DNA of 64,000 nt from Polynucleobacter sp. IMCC 30228 (lineage in GTDB: Bacteria > Pseudomonadota > Gammaproteobacteria > Burkholderiales > Burkholderiaceae): assembly GCF_021395205.1 (NCBI RefSeq), contig NZ_JAJVCS010000005.1:1-64000 (forward strand), given 5' to 3'. Shown here piece after piece: positions 43,458-52,170 of this stretch. Made by a program: the position numbers and the translations under genes. Under the pieces are notes generated by a model that had not been told where the DNA came from, searched no databases, and saw only the letters and a list, made by a program, of their open reading frames with translations. Position 1 is the first letter of the stretch; every line of letters starts with the position of its first letter.

Positions 43458-44700
43458 GCCAGCAACGAAGTTAGCAACGAAGTCAGCAACTAAGTCAGCA
43501 ACTAAGCCAAGCAGGAAAACCCCCGCCAAGCTCAAAAAATCTAGCCCAGGTACGCGTGAGTCTCAAGCAAGTGCGCGGCTAAGAGTCATGTCAATCGTGG
43601 GTACTCGCCCTGAAATTATTCGCCTGTCACGTGTGATTGCTAAGCTTGATAGCGAATGTGAGCATGTACTTGTTCACACCGGGCAAAACTACGATTACGA
43701 GCTAAATCAGATTTTTTTTGAAGAACTCGGAATTCGTAAGCCCGATGTGTTTTTAGAGGCTGCCGGCCAGACACCAGCCATCACTATCGGTCAGGTGATT
43801 ATGGGGGCCGATCAAGCGCTTGAACGCTACGCACCCCAAGCGGTGTTGATTTTGGGTGATACCAACAGTGCCCTAGCTGCGATTGCTGCTAAACGGCGTC
43901 ACATACCCATTTTCCATATGGAGGCTGGCAACCGCTGCTTTGATTTTCGTGTGCCCGAAGAAATCAATCGGCGCATTGTGGATCACATTGCAGATATTAA
44001 TTTACCCTACAGCACAATTGCGCGAGAATATTTACTTCGCGAAGGCTTACCACCCGACCAGATTATTCAAACCGGAAGCCCCTTACGTGAAGTGCTCCAG
44101 TACTATGCAAAATCAATTGAGCGCTCACGGATTTTGAAAAAACTCAATTTAAAGCCATTGCAATATTTTGTGGTAAGCGCGCACCGTGAAGAAAATGTTG
44201 ATGTCCCTCAAAACCTTGCCAAACTTGTTGGCTTACTAAATACCTTGGCTAAGCAATTTTCAAGACCGATTGTCTTTTCTACTCATCCGCGTACCCAAGC
44301 CCGTTTGGCTGCAGCCAAACTTAAACTTGATCCCCTTGTGCGCTTACATAAACCCTTTGGGTTTTTTGATTACATCGCACTGCAAACTCAGGCGCAGTGT
44401 GTACTCTCAGACAGTGGCACGATTACCGAAGAGTCTTCTATTTTAAACTTTCCAGCCCTTAATTTGCGCGCCGTGCATGAGCGTCCAGAGGGAATGGAGG
44501 AGGGCGCAGTGATGTTGGTAGGCTTGAATCCAGAGCGGGTATTACAAGCCTTGGCAGTTTTAAAAACACAAGGCCGCGGGACAAAGCGCGGGCTGGCGAT
44601 GGTCGCCGATTACGCTGCTACCAACGTCTCTGCAAAGGTATTACGTATTCTGTTGAGTTACACCGACTTCATCAATCAAAAAACCTGGAAACAGGATTAA
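43450..44700 (+). CDS. UDP-N-acetylglucosamine 2-epimerase-family protein (WbjD/FnlC-like) with Lys/Ala-rich N-terminal extension
   Basis: 416 residues; the typical enzyme is about 375. The catalytic core starts near residue 45 with MSIVGTRPEIIRLS and includes HTGQNYDY, LGDTNSALAA, HMEAGNRCFD, VSAHREEN and SDSGTITEES, all family signatures. It performs the final C2 inversion giving UDP-L-HexNAc. The first 40 residues are a low-complexity Ala-Thr-Lys stretch encoded by 12-base tandem repeats and are absent from standard family members. A later start is possible, but overlap with the dehydratase stop supports ATG 43450, with ATG 43588 as the alternative. Confidence 0.9.
   Translation: MIKPATKLATKSATKSATKPSRKTPAKLKKSSPGTRESQASARLRVMSIVGTRPEIIRLSRVIAKLDSECEHVLVHTGQNYDYELNQIFFEELGIRKPDVFLEAAGQTPAITIGQVIMGADQALERYAPQAVLILGDTNSALAAIAAKRRHIPIFHMEAGNRCFDFRVPEEINRRIVDHIADINLPYSTIAREYLLREGLPPDQIIQTGSPLREVLQYYAKSIERSRILKKLNLKPLQYFVVSAHREENVDVPQNLAKLVGLLNTLAKQFSRPIVFSTHPRTQARLAAAKLKLDPLVRLHKPFGFFDYIALQTQAQCVLSDSGTITEESSILNFPALNLRAVHERPEGMEEGAVMLVGLNPERVLQALAVLKTQGRGTKRGLAMVADYAATNVSAKVLRILLSYTDFINQKTWKQD
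43459..43506 (+). repeat. Four tandem 12-bp repeats encoding Ala-Thr-Lys-rich tetrapeptides
   Basis: Four 12-base units (consensus TCAGCAACTAAG, with two early variants ending CGAAG) run in frame through codons 4-19 of the epimerase gene. They encode a (P/L/S)-A-T-K repeat. Because the unit is a multiple of three, slippage would add or remove four residues without a frameshift. Confidence 0.8.
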
Positions 44701-44704
44701 GTTT

Positions 44705-45898
44705 TTGGCTTTTCACGTTCTAATTGTGACCGATGCGTATCCCCCGATGCGTACCTCAGGCGCTGTGCAACTCTTTGATTTGGGCCAAGCGTTTCGAAAG
44801 GCTGGCCACGCAATCACAGTGATTGTTCCAGTGGCTTCACAGGCTAATAGAGTTAAACGTGAGGTGCACCACGGTTGCGAAGTAATTACGGTGCGAGCCT
44901 TTCAAACCAAAGATGTTAATTACGTGCGCCGCACTCTAGCCGAGTTCATCAATCCCTTTTGGATTTGGTTTTATTTGCAAAGCACTTCTGCACTTCAGCA
45001 TAAAAAAATTGATGGTGTAATTTGGTATTCGCCCACGATTTTCTGGGGACCCTTGGTACGTCGCCTTAAAAAAAAGTTTAGCTGCCCTGCTTATTTAATT
45101 TTGCGCGATCTTTTTCCTGATTGGGCGCTTGATTTAGGGGTATTAAAAAAAGGCCCGATCTATACCTTTTTAAAAAAGGTGGAGCGCTATCAATATGCAC
45201 AGGCTAATGTGATCGGCGCACAATCTCCTAATAACGCTCAGTATTTAGAGCGCCAATTTCCTGATCTTAATAAAAAGATGGAGGTGCTCTGGAACTGGAT
45301 CGGTGCACCGACGCTATTGAATTGTCCTATAACGCTATCAAATACCCTACTTAAAGGTAAAACAATCTTGGTTTACGCTGGCAATATGGGTTTAGCCCAA
45401 GGAATGGACGCGCTCCTAGATTTAGCTCGGTCCTTGGAGGGGTATTCTAACTTGGGCCTATTATTTGTTGGGCGCGGTAGCGAAGTCCCACGCTTAAAAG
45501 CGAGTGCTGCGCATGCAGGCTTAACCAATATCCTCTTTTTAGATGAAATTGATCCGGCGTTTATTCCTAGTCTTTTTGCGCAGTGCCATATCGGCTTGAT
45601 AGCCTTAGATTCTAGGCACACCACCCACAATATTCCGGGTAAGTTATTAACCTATTTACAGTCTGGCTTACCCATTGTTGCGCTTGTTAATCCTGATAAT
45701 GATTTACTAGAGGTGGTGCAAAAAAACCGAGTGGGAGTAGCAATCACTGATTCAGCTCAGCTGTTAGAAGCTACTTTGACTGTGCAGCACCTACGTCAAA
45801 CCGATGCCAACCTAAGTGCACGGTGCACCGAGCTAGCTACCACTTTTTTTTCTGCAACAACAGCTATGCAGCAGATTGCCAAACACTTTAAACGCTAG
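44705..45898 (+). CDS. GT4-family glycosyltransferase
   Basis: 397 residues, probably from the TTG at 44705. An AGGA lies 8 bases upstream, and no ATG exists before the conserved FHVLIVTDAYPP. It also shows SGAVQLFDLGQAF, VIWYSPTIFWGP, YAGNMGLAQGMD (donor-domain start) and HNIPGKLLTYLQSGLPIVA, with an atypical E-x7-E region. The AYPPMRTSGAVQ-type start and position next to the L-HexNAc cassette resemble WbuB-like L-FucNAc transferases. That specificity is inference from context. Confidence 0.82.
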   Translation: MAFHVLIVTDAYPPMRTSGAVQLFDLGQAFRKAGHAITVIVPVASQANRVKREVHHGCEVITVRAFQTKDVNYVRRTLAEFINPFWIWFYLQSTSALQHKKIDGVIWYSPTIFWGPLVRRLKKKFSCPAYLILRDLFPDWALDLGVLKKGPIYTFLKKVERYQYAQANVIGAQSPNNAQYLERQFPDLNKKMEVLWNWIGAPTLLNCPITLSNTLLKGKTILVYAGNMGLAQGMDALLDLARSLEGYSNLGLLFVGRGSEVPRLKASAAHAGLTNILFLDEIDPAFIPSLFAQCHIGLIALDSRHTTHNIPGKLLTYLQSGLPIVALVNPDNDLLEVVQKNRVGVAITDSAQLLEATLTVQHLRQTDANLSARCTELATTFFSATTAMQQIAKHFKR

Positions 45899-45957
45899 GT
45901 TTTATCTGGCGGCGAAGATAGTTTTGCGTTATTAGCATAAGTAGCCAATTCTATTAG

Positions 45958-48198
45958 TTAGATAGATCTGCGACCTTGTAGTTGTTGCCAATAGTTTGGT
46001 AACAAGGATAAGAGATGCACAAGCGCTACGCAGCCCAAGATAAAGTAGGCATAAAAAGCACTCATCAGGTAGATTGGCCAAATGGGCGCGAGACCTAAAT
46101 AATCTAATATAGAAATTACTACAATGCGCGTGAAAAATAGCAGCGCTAAAGTACTACTTAAAAGGAGTAGTGCACTATTTTTTTGTTTATACAAAAGCCC
46201 AAAGGAAAGCGGTATTACTAGTACAAAGAGCAGATTAAAATAGTGATAGAGCTTCGAGTTCCAAAAAAAGAGTGTCTCTAAGAGCGAGTTGGCCAAAATA
46301 CTCACTCGCGCATTCCAGTAAGTTTTTTGGGGTGAATATAGGGGATTAAAAAGGGGTGCACAGGGCCGCTCTTCATGCACGCCAAAGGTATTCCAGTGCA
46401 TCAGTGCTGTCATACGCCCAGCCACTACCGCTTCTTTAATTGCTGGGTTAGCCTCAAGGTAACAAGCCTCATTCCACTCGTTCGTGAGGCTGGCACGCAC
46501 TGCATCTGAAAGAATTAAAGGGAATTTAGTGCGGGTGTTAGGATCAACTCCATAGGCGCGCAATACAACTGGCTTTTGCGGGGTAATTGCGGCCACTGCT
46601 GAACATAAAAAGCCGAGGTTTTGGGTACTAAGATGCGCCATATCAGGGCGAAATCCATCTGGACTAACAGTGCACAGGGGACGCCCATTCAGTTCAACTT
46701 CTATTAGGCTAAAAGGCTGATTGCTTTGGGTCATTGCCCAGCCACCCACCGTCAAAATGCCATTGACATAACTAATTCGATCAACTACACCACTACCACC
46801 CATTGCTAATGGGTAGGCACTGAGTGTAAGTTGCTCTGAGTGTAATTGAAGATTTTTAAATGGACTATCAAAACCAAAGGCCCGCAAACGTTTTTTCATC
46901 TCGTAATAAGGCTCCCTTCCTTCTAGTGTTGGAGTGATTTGGGCTAGGGTTGGATTTTGATAGCTGACGGTAATCATGAGCGCTTGCTTGATAAGGTGCG
47001 CAATACTCCCCATTGCGCCAGGCTCCTTAAGTAATGCAAAGTCGATCGTGCTCGTATTGTAGGATTTGCAAATGATGCGTGCTTGATCACAAGCTTGATT
47101 AATTTGCCCACTAAGGCGGTTTAAAAAGCCCAGCACCTCCGGCAAGCTTTTGTATCCAGCACTGGCAATGGCATCTAAAAATGCATACATAAAATGCCCT
47201 ACGGGAACCGCTTGGTCACAATTAGACTGGGACATATCTTGACCCAAGGAGCGAAGAGTGGCGCAACCGACTTTAGCCCAGTTGGCGTAATGCTTACTCT
47301 CCAGATAAGGCTTAAGCTCTAAGGCGGCAGGCGAGATGAGATATAACTTTTCCCAGTCACGGTTAGCCATGCCGTCAAGGGGTAAGCGAGCAGAAGATGC
47401 ACGCTGTAAAGCAGGGTAAGCATGTTTAAATGCCTTATCTTGAAAGATGGTCGTCACAGCGCTGTGGTAAGCCCTGGCATTGGTAGCCAAAAGGCCCAGG
47501 TGCAAGACTGCAAAAACAACGCTCGCCACAATAGTACATTTGAGTAAAGAAAGCAGATTTTTTTGTTGGTAATACCGAACAACAATAAAGAGCAAAAGAA
47601 AGCCTAGTGCCGGTAAAATCCAAATACCTTCTTCTCGAGTATTGAGAAATAAAAATAAGGCTAATGCAAAAACTGCCGCGTGAAAACTCTTGCGCCAATT
47701 AAATTGGATCTTCGGCTGAAGGTAGATAAAAAATAACGATGTCACAAGGAGCAACATCAGTTGCGGATAAATGGTGTCACGTACCAAGCGAAATTCGGTC
47801 GCCCCATATTGCAATGGGTAAAAAAGTAGCGTCGCAAATAATAGGACGAGCAGTGTTTTATTCCAAAACGTTTGCATGCTGCGAAGGAAATAGTAGGAGC
47901 TAAGGCAAACTAATGCCGCCTCTAAAATCCGAATGGGAAGGTGGGTATATAACGAGATACTAATAAACCCAGGATAGACAAACCCTTTAATCAATGTCGT
48001 GGCCTCATAAGGGCCAAGCCATTTCAGTTCTGCTAGGTGGCTAGCGAGTCGATAGAATAAAAAATCATCGTGGATGAGGTAGGGAATAAGGTTAAGGGGG
48101 ATAAAGTAAGCGTAGGTTAGCTTCAGAAGGCAAAGAAAGCCAATTGCTAGGGTTAACCCATTTAGCTGCGGGTTCGCAATACTAAGGTTTATACGCAT
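45958..48198 (-). CDS. Large GT-C-like membrane protein with periplasmic beta domain and YLxxNP-type motif
   Basis: 746 residues. The N-terminal membrane part (about 1-260) has HDDFLFYRLA in the first loop, resembling the acidic loop of GT-C transferases, and FLNTREEGIWILP. A large soluble part (about 260-610) follows. It contains a probable beta-domain (VNGILTVGGWAM, VELNGRPLCTV, about 470-570) and then YLEANPAIKEAV...GRMTALMHWNTFGVHEERPC. The latter matches the YLxxNPDVxxAVxxG...HYxxxGxxEGR repeat motif found in many surface and polysaccharide proteins. The last 110 residues are again membrane helices. It lacks the 125-residue module of the others. Its function is not recognised; the topology suggests a periplasmic glycosyltransferase. 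Confidence 0.6.
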   Translation of the reverse strand: MRINLSIANPQLNGLTLAIGFLCLLKLTYAYFIPLNLIPYLIHDDFLFYRLASHLAELKWLGPYEATTLIKGFVYPGFISISLYTHLPIRILEAALVCLSSYYFLRSMQTFWNKTLLVLLFATLLFYPLQYGATEFRLVRDTIYPQLMLLLVTSLFFIYLQPKIQFNWRKSFHAAVFALALFLFLNTREEGIWILPALGFLLLFIVVRYYQQKNLLSLLKCTIVASVVFAVLHLGLLATNARAYHSAVTTIFQDKAFKHAYPALQRASSARLPLDGMANRDWEKLYLISPAALELKPYLESKHYANWAKVGCATLRSLGQDMSQSNCDQAVPVGHFMYAFLDAIASAGYKSLPEVLGFLNRLSGQINQACDQARIICKSYNTSTIDFALLKEPGAMGSIAHLIKQALMITVSYQNPTLAQITPTLEGREPYYEMKKRLRAFGFDSPFKNLQLHSEQLTLSAYPLAMGGSGVVDRISYVNGILTVGGWAMTQSNQPFSLIEVELNGRPLCTVSPDGFRPDMAHLSTQNLGFLCSAVAAITPQKPVVLRAYGVDPNTRTKFPLILSDAVRASLTNEWNEACYLEANPAIKEAVVAGRMTALMHWNTFGVHEERPCAPLFNPLYSPQKTYWNARVSILANSLLETLFFWNSKLYHYFNLLFVLVIPLSFGLLYKQKNSALLLLSSTLALLFFTRIVVISILDYLGLAPIWPIYLMSAFYAYFILGCVALVHLLSLLPNYWQQLQGRRSI

Positions 48199-48318
48199 GG
48201 GCTTTAGTAGAGATAAAGGCAGGTTTAAGAGCGTTCATTAAAGCAGTGAAATTGTAAATAAGGCCAAAAGCGCCAAAAAAAGAAGCGCATGGCCATTCCT
48301 TATTAAAATGGCGCAAGC

Positions 48319-48447
48319 ATGCCTAGTTTGACACAGTCTATGCTTCAAAATAGCGTCTGTAGCGGTATTGGAATAGGCATCCTCATTGGGGCATGGAGTT
48401 TGAGCAAAATAGTTAAAAGCCTTTTTTCAAGTCGGTTCATCGCTTAA
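48319..48447 (+). CDS. Possible 42-residue small membrane peptide
   Basis: A short frame (ATG 48319, TAA 48447) lies in the 282-base gap between divergent large membrane genes. The predicted peptide has a glycine-rich hydrophobic stretch (GIGIGILIGAWSL) followed by a basic end (KIVKSLFSSRF), as expected for a single-span inner-membrane peptide. No convincing ribosome-binding site is seen, and the region could equally be a non-coding leader of the 48481 gene. No match is recognised. Confidence 0.25.
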   Translation: MPSLTQSMLQNSVCSGIGIGILIGAWSLSKIVKSLFSSRFIA

Positions 48448-48480
48448 ACTACTTAAGACTATAAAAAGACCACTCATTAG

Positions 48481-51441
48481 ATGCTTGAACCCTTATTGCA
48501 AAAGCAAAAAAATCTATCCTATCGTAATGGTTTGTTGATTTTGGGGTCGATTTACATAGTTTTGGTGATTGTCTACCTAATTCAATACCAGGGCCTGCCT
48601 TACGTCTTTGATAATAATGAATCCTTTTCATCGATCATTCATGCTAAAAATCTGCTCCAGTTTGATTTTTTAAAAAGTTTTGGTTTGACTGATGAAAGTT
48701 ATGGGGTCACAGAAAGTGCCCATCCCTATGTATATACACACCAAGGGAACTTCCCCAGACTATTTGCCGCCTTTCTCTATTTATTGGGACTCAAAAGCAT
48801 TCAGTCGCAAATTATTGCTCATATAGCCATAATTAATACACTAGCCTTGTATTTTGCCTATACTTTTTTTGCAAAAAAAATAGCCCCTATTTTTGCTTTA
48901 ATTTACTGCCTCATTTTATTAACTGATTATGTGATGCATTTTCAATGGCAGTTCAATACCTGGCGAGTATGGCATTGTTTCTTTATGTTCTCATCACTAT
49001 TGTTAATTGAAAAATACAAAACGATGAGTAATAAAATTTACATCCCGCTATTGCTCTTAAATTTCAGTTGTCTAGCCTATTTTGAAATGACGTTTGCTGT
49101 ATTTATTAGCATCTTATCAGCAGGAATGTTGATCTTTCAATTGAAAAAACCAAAATTGTGGTTTTACCCAATTAGTTTAGTTTTTACTGGGGTAATTCTA
49201 GGATTTAGTGTGCTAATAACCCAAACCATCTTTTATTACCACGGATTAGATGGGTTTTTAAATGACCTAAGGCTAACTTTCATAGCCCGAAATTACAACA
49301 TAGCTAATCAATTTGAATTTGCAGCGATGACAAGCCAAATTTGGGATTTTGTTGACGCTAAAAAGTTAGTATTTTGGGATAACTTTGTTTTAAGTTCTGC
49401 AAATCTAAGGTCTCTATTTTTGGCAATCCAGTTATATTTTAAATATAACCTAATGATTTATACGCCTTTTTTAATTTTAGTGCTACTGATATTTAACGCT
49501 GTGTTTGCATTTAAATTTATTGCCAATAAGTTTGGAGATAGGTCTTTTTTTAAAAGTGACAAACACTACCTACTCACCATCTTAAATACTCAAAGTAATA
49601 CTAATAAAATTGGTATAGCGGTTTTGATGCTCGGTATCGTTTTATTTGTTACCCTCAAAACTACCATCGTTACACATATTGACATACATCAATATGCAAT
49701 GAGTAAAGCATCAATTTTTGTAACATTATCAACTTTAATTATTCTCACTGCCTGGGTATGGCGAGGACTTAGAGACGCCTCTGAGGTAAGCGTGCAGCTC
49801 TACGAGGTATTAATCATCATTGCGCTTATTGGCCTTTTATTGGGTTTTGGATTAATAAATCACAAACTATTTGAATCGTTTGGTCCGCCAATAGAGGTGT
49901 ATGAGGCACTCTGGAAAAAAATATTATTTTTTGATGAGTTAAGGGGAGTAGTTCCTAAAATAATTTGGTGCTTTAGTTTGCTAACTGGAGTTTTCATTAT
50001 ATTAAACCAACGATTTTATCAATTACCCAAAGAGGCAGAAAGAATTTTAAATTTAGTGCCGTTTATTATTTCAGGGTTCTTAGCTTGGGGTATTTGTTGG
50101 TGGCTAGTACCAGGATACATATTGTCGGGGTATTACATGCGGTACGCACCACTTTTTGAGTACAACACAATTTTATTCATTGTTATTCCCATCTATCTTT
50201 TATCACTTTTAGTTAAAGGTGCGGTTGCTAGAATTACTCAAGAATTTAGCCTTACTCAGGACGCACTGATTAAGGCGATTAAAAATAGCATCCAAATTTT
50301 ACCTTTAACTATCGTTTTCTTATTTATTATTGGTACTTGGGTTGGCTTACAAACAATCTATTTTAAGGAGTTTAAAACAACAGATCATATTCTTTTGGAA
50401 AAACTAGCCAGCCCCCGATATCAATTTGCTAGTATTGCTGCCAATACTTATGCAGCACCTTTTGCAGTTCAAACCAATCAATGGGCGTACTTTAGCCCAA
50501 CATTTTCTTCGGGAAGAATTAACCGAACTAATGATGGGTATTTTTATGAAATAGAAGATAAATATATCTGGCTTAGCGATAAAGAAAAAAATAATGCTTA
50601 TAAAAATCCAGATTATTTCATTTGCTTTCTGCAGGCAAATTATGATTTTTTAGTAGGATTTAATCCAAGATGCGATATCGATATTCCACTCATCAAAAAT
50701 CTTATGAGTGGGGTAAAAAATCAAAATTTTTCAGATCTCATTGACCATAAATTAATTGATTCAGACCCCAGTGGCTCAGGACGTTGGGCGATTGTAGCGC
50801 TGGATAATGATTTTCCACCCTTTTTAGCATTGAAAAATAATCCTAGATTCATCAATATTGTTGGCACTAGTAATGGAATTCGAATTGATTATCAATATCA
50901 GCAGCAGTTCAAAAAAGCTGAGGAGAATTCTGTTATCAGGTTATATAGGCTGAACTCTTGCAATCAAACCAATGATCCAAAGCTCATTTTTTCTACAACT
51001 GCCCCCACTATTGCCTTAGCTCATTTGGGAACTGGGACATTACAAGTTTCCGTAACGCCAAAATCAACCACTAAGTATGGGGAGACTTTCTGGAGTGAGC
51101 CATTTAGTATGGCTGACACTACACCTGTGTATTGTGGACACGGAATTCCAATTGAGTCACCGCTAGATATCGAAGTCAAATCAAATTTAGATGGCAGGCG
51201 GGCAACCTTAAGTTGGCGCACAGGGGAGAATGTAAGGTATTTTGAGGTCCAAAAATCCCTCGATGGGCAATTTTTTACGGGGATAACCTTAATAGACGGT
51301 GAAAAAAGGGATCTAAATGTTGGACCCGTTCTAGACGCCCAACAACACTTTATCCGGATACGGGGATGCACCGATTGGGCCTGCTCGCCCTGGTCAACTC
51401 ATGTTCCAGCTCTAAAGATCGCCAAAAAAAGCACTTCCTAA
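48481..51441 (+). CDS. Very large polytopic membrane protein with C-terminal fibronectin-III-like domain
   Basis: 986 residues. About twelve helices occupy residues 15-620 with long hydrophilic loops, one containing NNESFSSIIHAKNL near the N-terminus (a possible GT-C acidic loop). A periplasmic part follows. The last 85 residues read as a fibronectin type III-like beta-sandwich (RRATLSWRTGENVRYFEVQKS at its start). A second beta region precedes it (TGTLQVSVTPKS, SEPFSM), with several cysteines (CNQTN, YCGHG, CTDWACSPW) that could form disulfides. No enzyme family is recognised. The gene is AT-rich and stands alone before the sugar operon. A periplasmic glycosyltransferase or polymerase with a binding tail is inference. 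Confidence 0.55.
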   Translation: MLEPLLQKQKNLSYRNGLLILGSIYIVLVIVYLIQYQGLPYVFDNNESFSSIIHAKNLLQFDFLKSFGLTDESYGVTESAHPYVYTHQGNFPRLFAAFLYLLGLKSIQSQIIAHIAIINTLALYFAYTFFAKKIAPIFALIYCLILLTDYVMHFQWQFNTWRVWHCFFMFSSLLLIEKYKTMSNKIYIPLLLLNFSCLAYFEMTFAVFISILSAGMLIFQLKKPKLWFYPISLVFTGVILGFSVLITQTIFYYHGLDGFLNDLRLTFIARNYNIANQFEFAAMTSQIWDFVDAKKLVFWDNFVLSSANLRSLFLAIQLYFKYNLMIYTPFLILVLLIFNAVFAFKFIANKFGDRSFFKSDKHYLLTILNTQSNTNKIGIAVLMLGIVLFVTLKTTIVTHIDIHQYAMSKASIFVTLSTLIILTAWVWRGLRDASEVSVQLYEVLIIIALIGLLLGFGLINHKLFESFGPPIEVYEALWKKILFFDELRGVVPKIIWCFSLLTGVFIILNQRFYQLPKEAERILNLVPFIISGFLAWGICWWLVPGYILSGYYMRYAPLFEYNTILFIVIPIYLLSLLVKGAVARITQEFSLTQDALIKAIKNSIQILPLTIVFLFIIGTWVGLQTIYFKEFKTTDHILLEKLASPRYQFASIAANTYAAPFAVQTNQWAYFSPTFSSGRINRTNDGYFYEIEDKYIWLSDKEKNNAYKNPDYFICFLQANYDFLVGFNPRCDIDIPLIKNLMSGVKNQNFSDLIDHKLIDSDPSGSGRWAIVALDNDFPPFLALKNNPRFINIVGTSNGIRIDYQYQQQFKKAEENSVIRLYRLNSCNQTNDPKLIFSTTAPTIALAHLGTGTLQVSVTPKSTTKYGETFWSEPFSMADTTPVYCGHGIPIESPLDIEVKSNLDGRRATLSWRTGENVRYFEVQKSLDGQFFTGITLIDGEKRDLNVGPVLDAQQHFIRIRGCTDWACSPWSTHVPALKIAKKSTS

Positions 51442-51458
51442 GGCCAAAGCCAATCATT

Positions 51459-51464
51459 TATAAT
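51459..51464 (+). promoter_or_regulatory. TATAAT -10 candidate for the terminal sugar operon
   Basis: A perfect TATAAT lies just after the stop of the preceding membrane gene and 94 bases before the SIS gene start. No good -35 box sits 17 bases upstream (TCCTAA), so an extended or weak promoter is all that can be claimed. A hairpin with a T-run lies between it and the first start codon. Confidence 0.3.
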
Positions 51465-51494
51465 AATTAAATCAAAAAAACGCCCAAAAAGCCT

Positions 51495-51523
51495 GCGGAA
51501 ATTACCGTTTTAACCGCTTTTTT
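51495..51523 (+). terminator. Imperfect hairpin with T-run: terminator or leader attenuator
   Basis: GCGG pairs with CCGC across a 15-base loop and is followed directly by six T residues. It lies 50 bases after the preceding membrane gene and 35 bases before the SIS gene start. As a terminator of the upstream gene it is plausible; because the TATAAT candidate lies before it, it could also act inside the operon leader. The stem is only four base pairs. Confidence 0.35.
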
Positions 51524-51557
51524 GAGGGAAAAATTTAATTTTAAGAGATGGCCTAAC

Positions 51558-52139
51558 ATGCATACCCAAGTATTTTTCAAAGAAGTTGTTGAAGTTGCTC
51601 AGCAGATTGATCTAAATACGATTGAAACCCTAGCCCATGAACTGAAGGACTTAAGGGATCGTAATGGACGCCTCTTTATTTTGGGTGTTGGTGGTAGCGC
51701 TGGTAACTGTAGCCATGCGGTCAATGATTTTAGAAAGCTGTGCGGCATCGAAGCCTACGCGCCAGTGGATAATGTATCGGAGCTTACCGCCCGAACCAAT
51801 GATGAAGGTTGGGATACCATTTTTTCAGGCTGGCTTAAGGTTAGTAAGGCCAATAAAAATGATGCTGTTTTGGTCTTTTCTGTAGGTGGTGGCAACCTGG
51901 AAAAAAACGTTAGTCCCAATATTGTGCAGGGTCTAAAGCTAGCAAAAGAGCGAGGCCTTAAAATTTTTGGCGTAGTTGGACGCGATGGTGGTTATACCAA
52001 ACAGGTGGGTGATTGCGTAGTGGTGGTGCCTACCGTAGATGCAAGCCGTGTTACTCCACATGCCGAAGCCTTTCAAGGTGTTGTATGGCATTGTCTTGTT
52101 TCCCATCCAGTTTTGCAGCAAATGGCCACAAAGTGGTAG
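51558..52139 (+). CDS. SIS-domain sugar-phosphate isomerase, divergent GmhA-like
   Basis: The frame opens at TTG 51522, but ATG 51558 gives the natural start. About 193 residues: GVGGSAGNCSHAVNDFRKLCG (phosphate loop), VFSVGGGNLEKNVS (second loop), and TPHAEAFQGVVWHCLVSHP in place of the E-D-x-H...H end of classical GmhA. It therefore belongs to a different SIS subgroup from the gene at 38856. Probable role: a ketose-to-aldose phosphate isomerisation. It opens a tight plus-strand operon with a HAD phosphatase and a transaldolase, which suggests that the ketose substrate is made by the transaldolase. Confidence 0.8.
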   Translation: MHTQVFFKEVVEVAQQIDLNTIETLAHELKDLRDRNGRLFILGVGGSAGNCSHAVNDFRKLCGIEAYAPVDNVSELTARTNDEGWDTIFSGWLKVSKANKNDAVLVFSVGGGNLEKNVSPNIVQGLKLAKERGLKIFGVVGRDGGYTKQVGDCVVVVPTVDASRVTPHAEAFQGVVWHCLVSHPVLQQMATKW

Positions 52140-52170
52140 GTCTTCACTAAGTCCTTAGTCAGACTCTCTT

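Noticed and set aside
43459..43506. Short tandem repeats considered as a CRISPR array
   Set aside because: Units are 12 bases, contiguous without spacers, and in frame with a coding sequence.
45471..45490. GCGGTAGC sequence resembling the core of the ops/JUMPstart element used by RfaH
   Set aside because: It lies in the middle of the GT4 coding region at 44705-45898, not in an operon leader, and the outer part of the element does not match.
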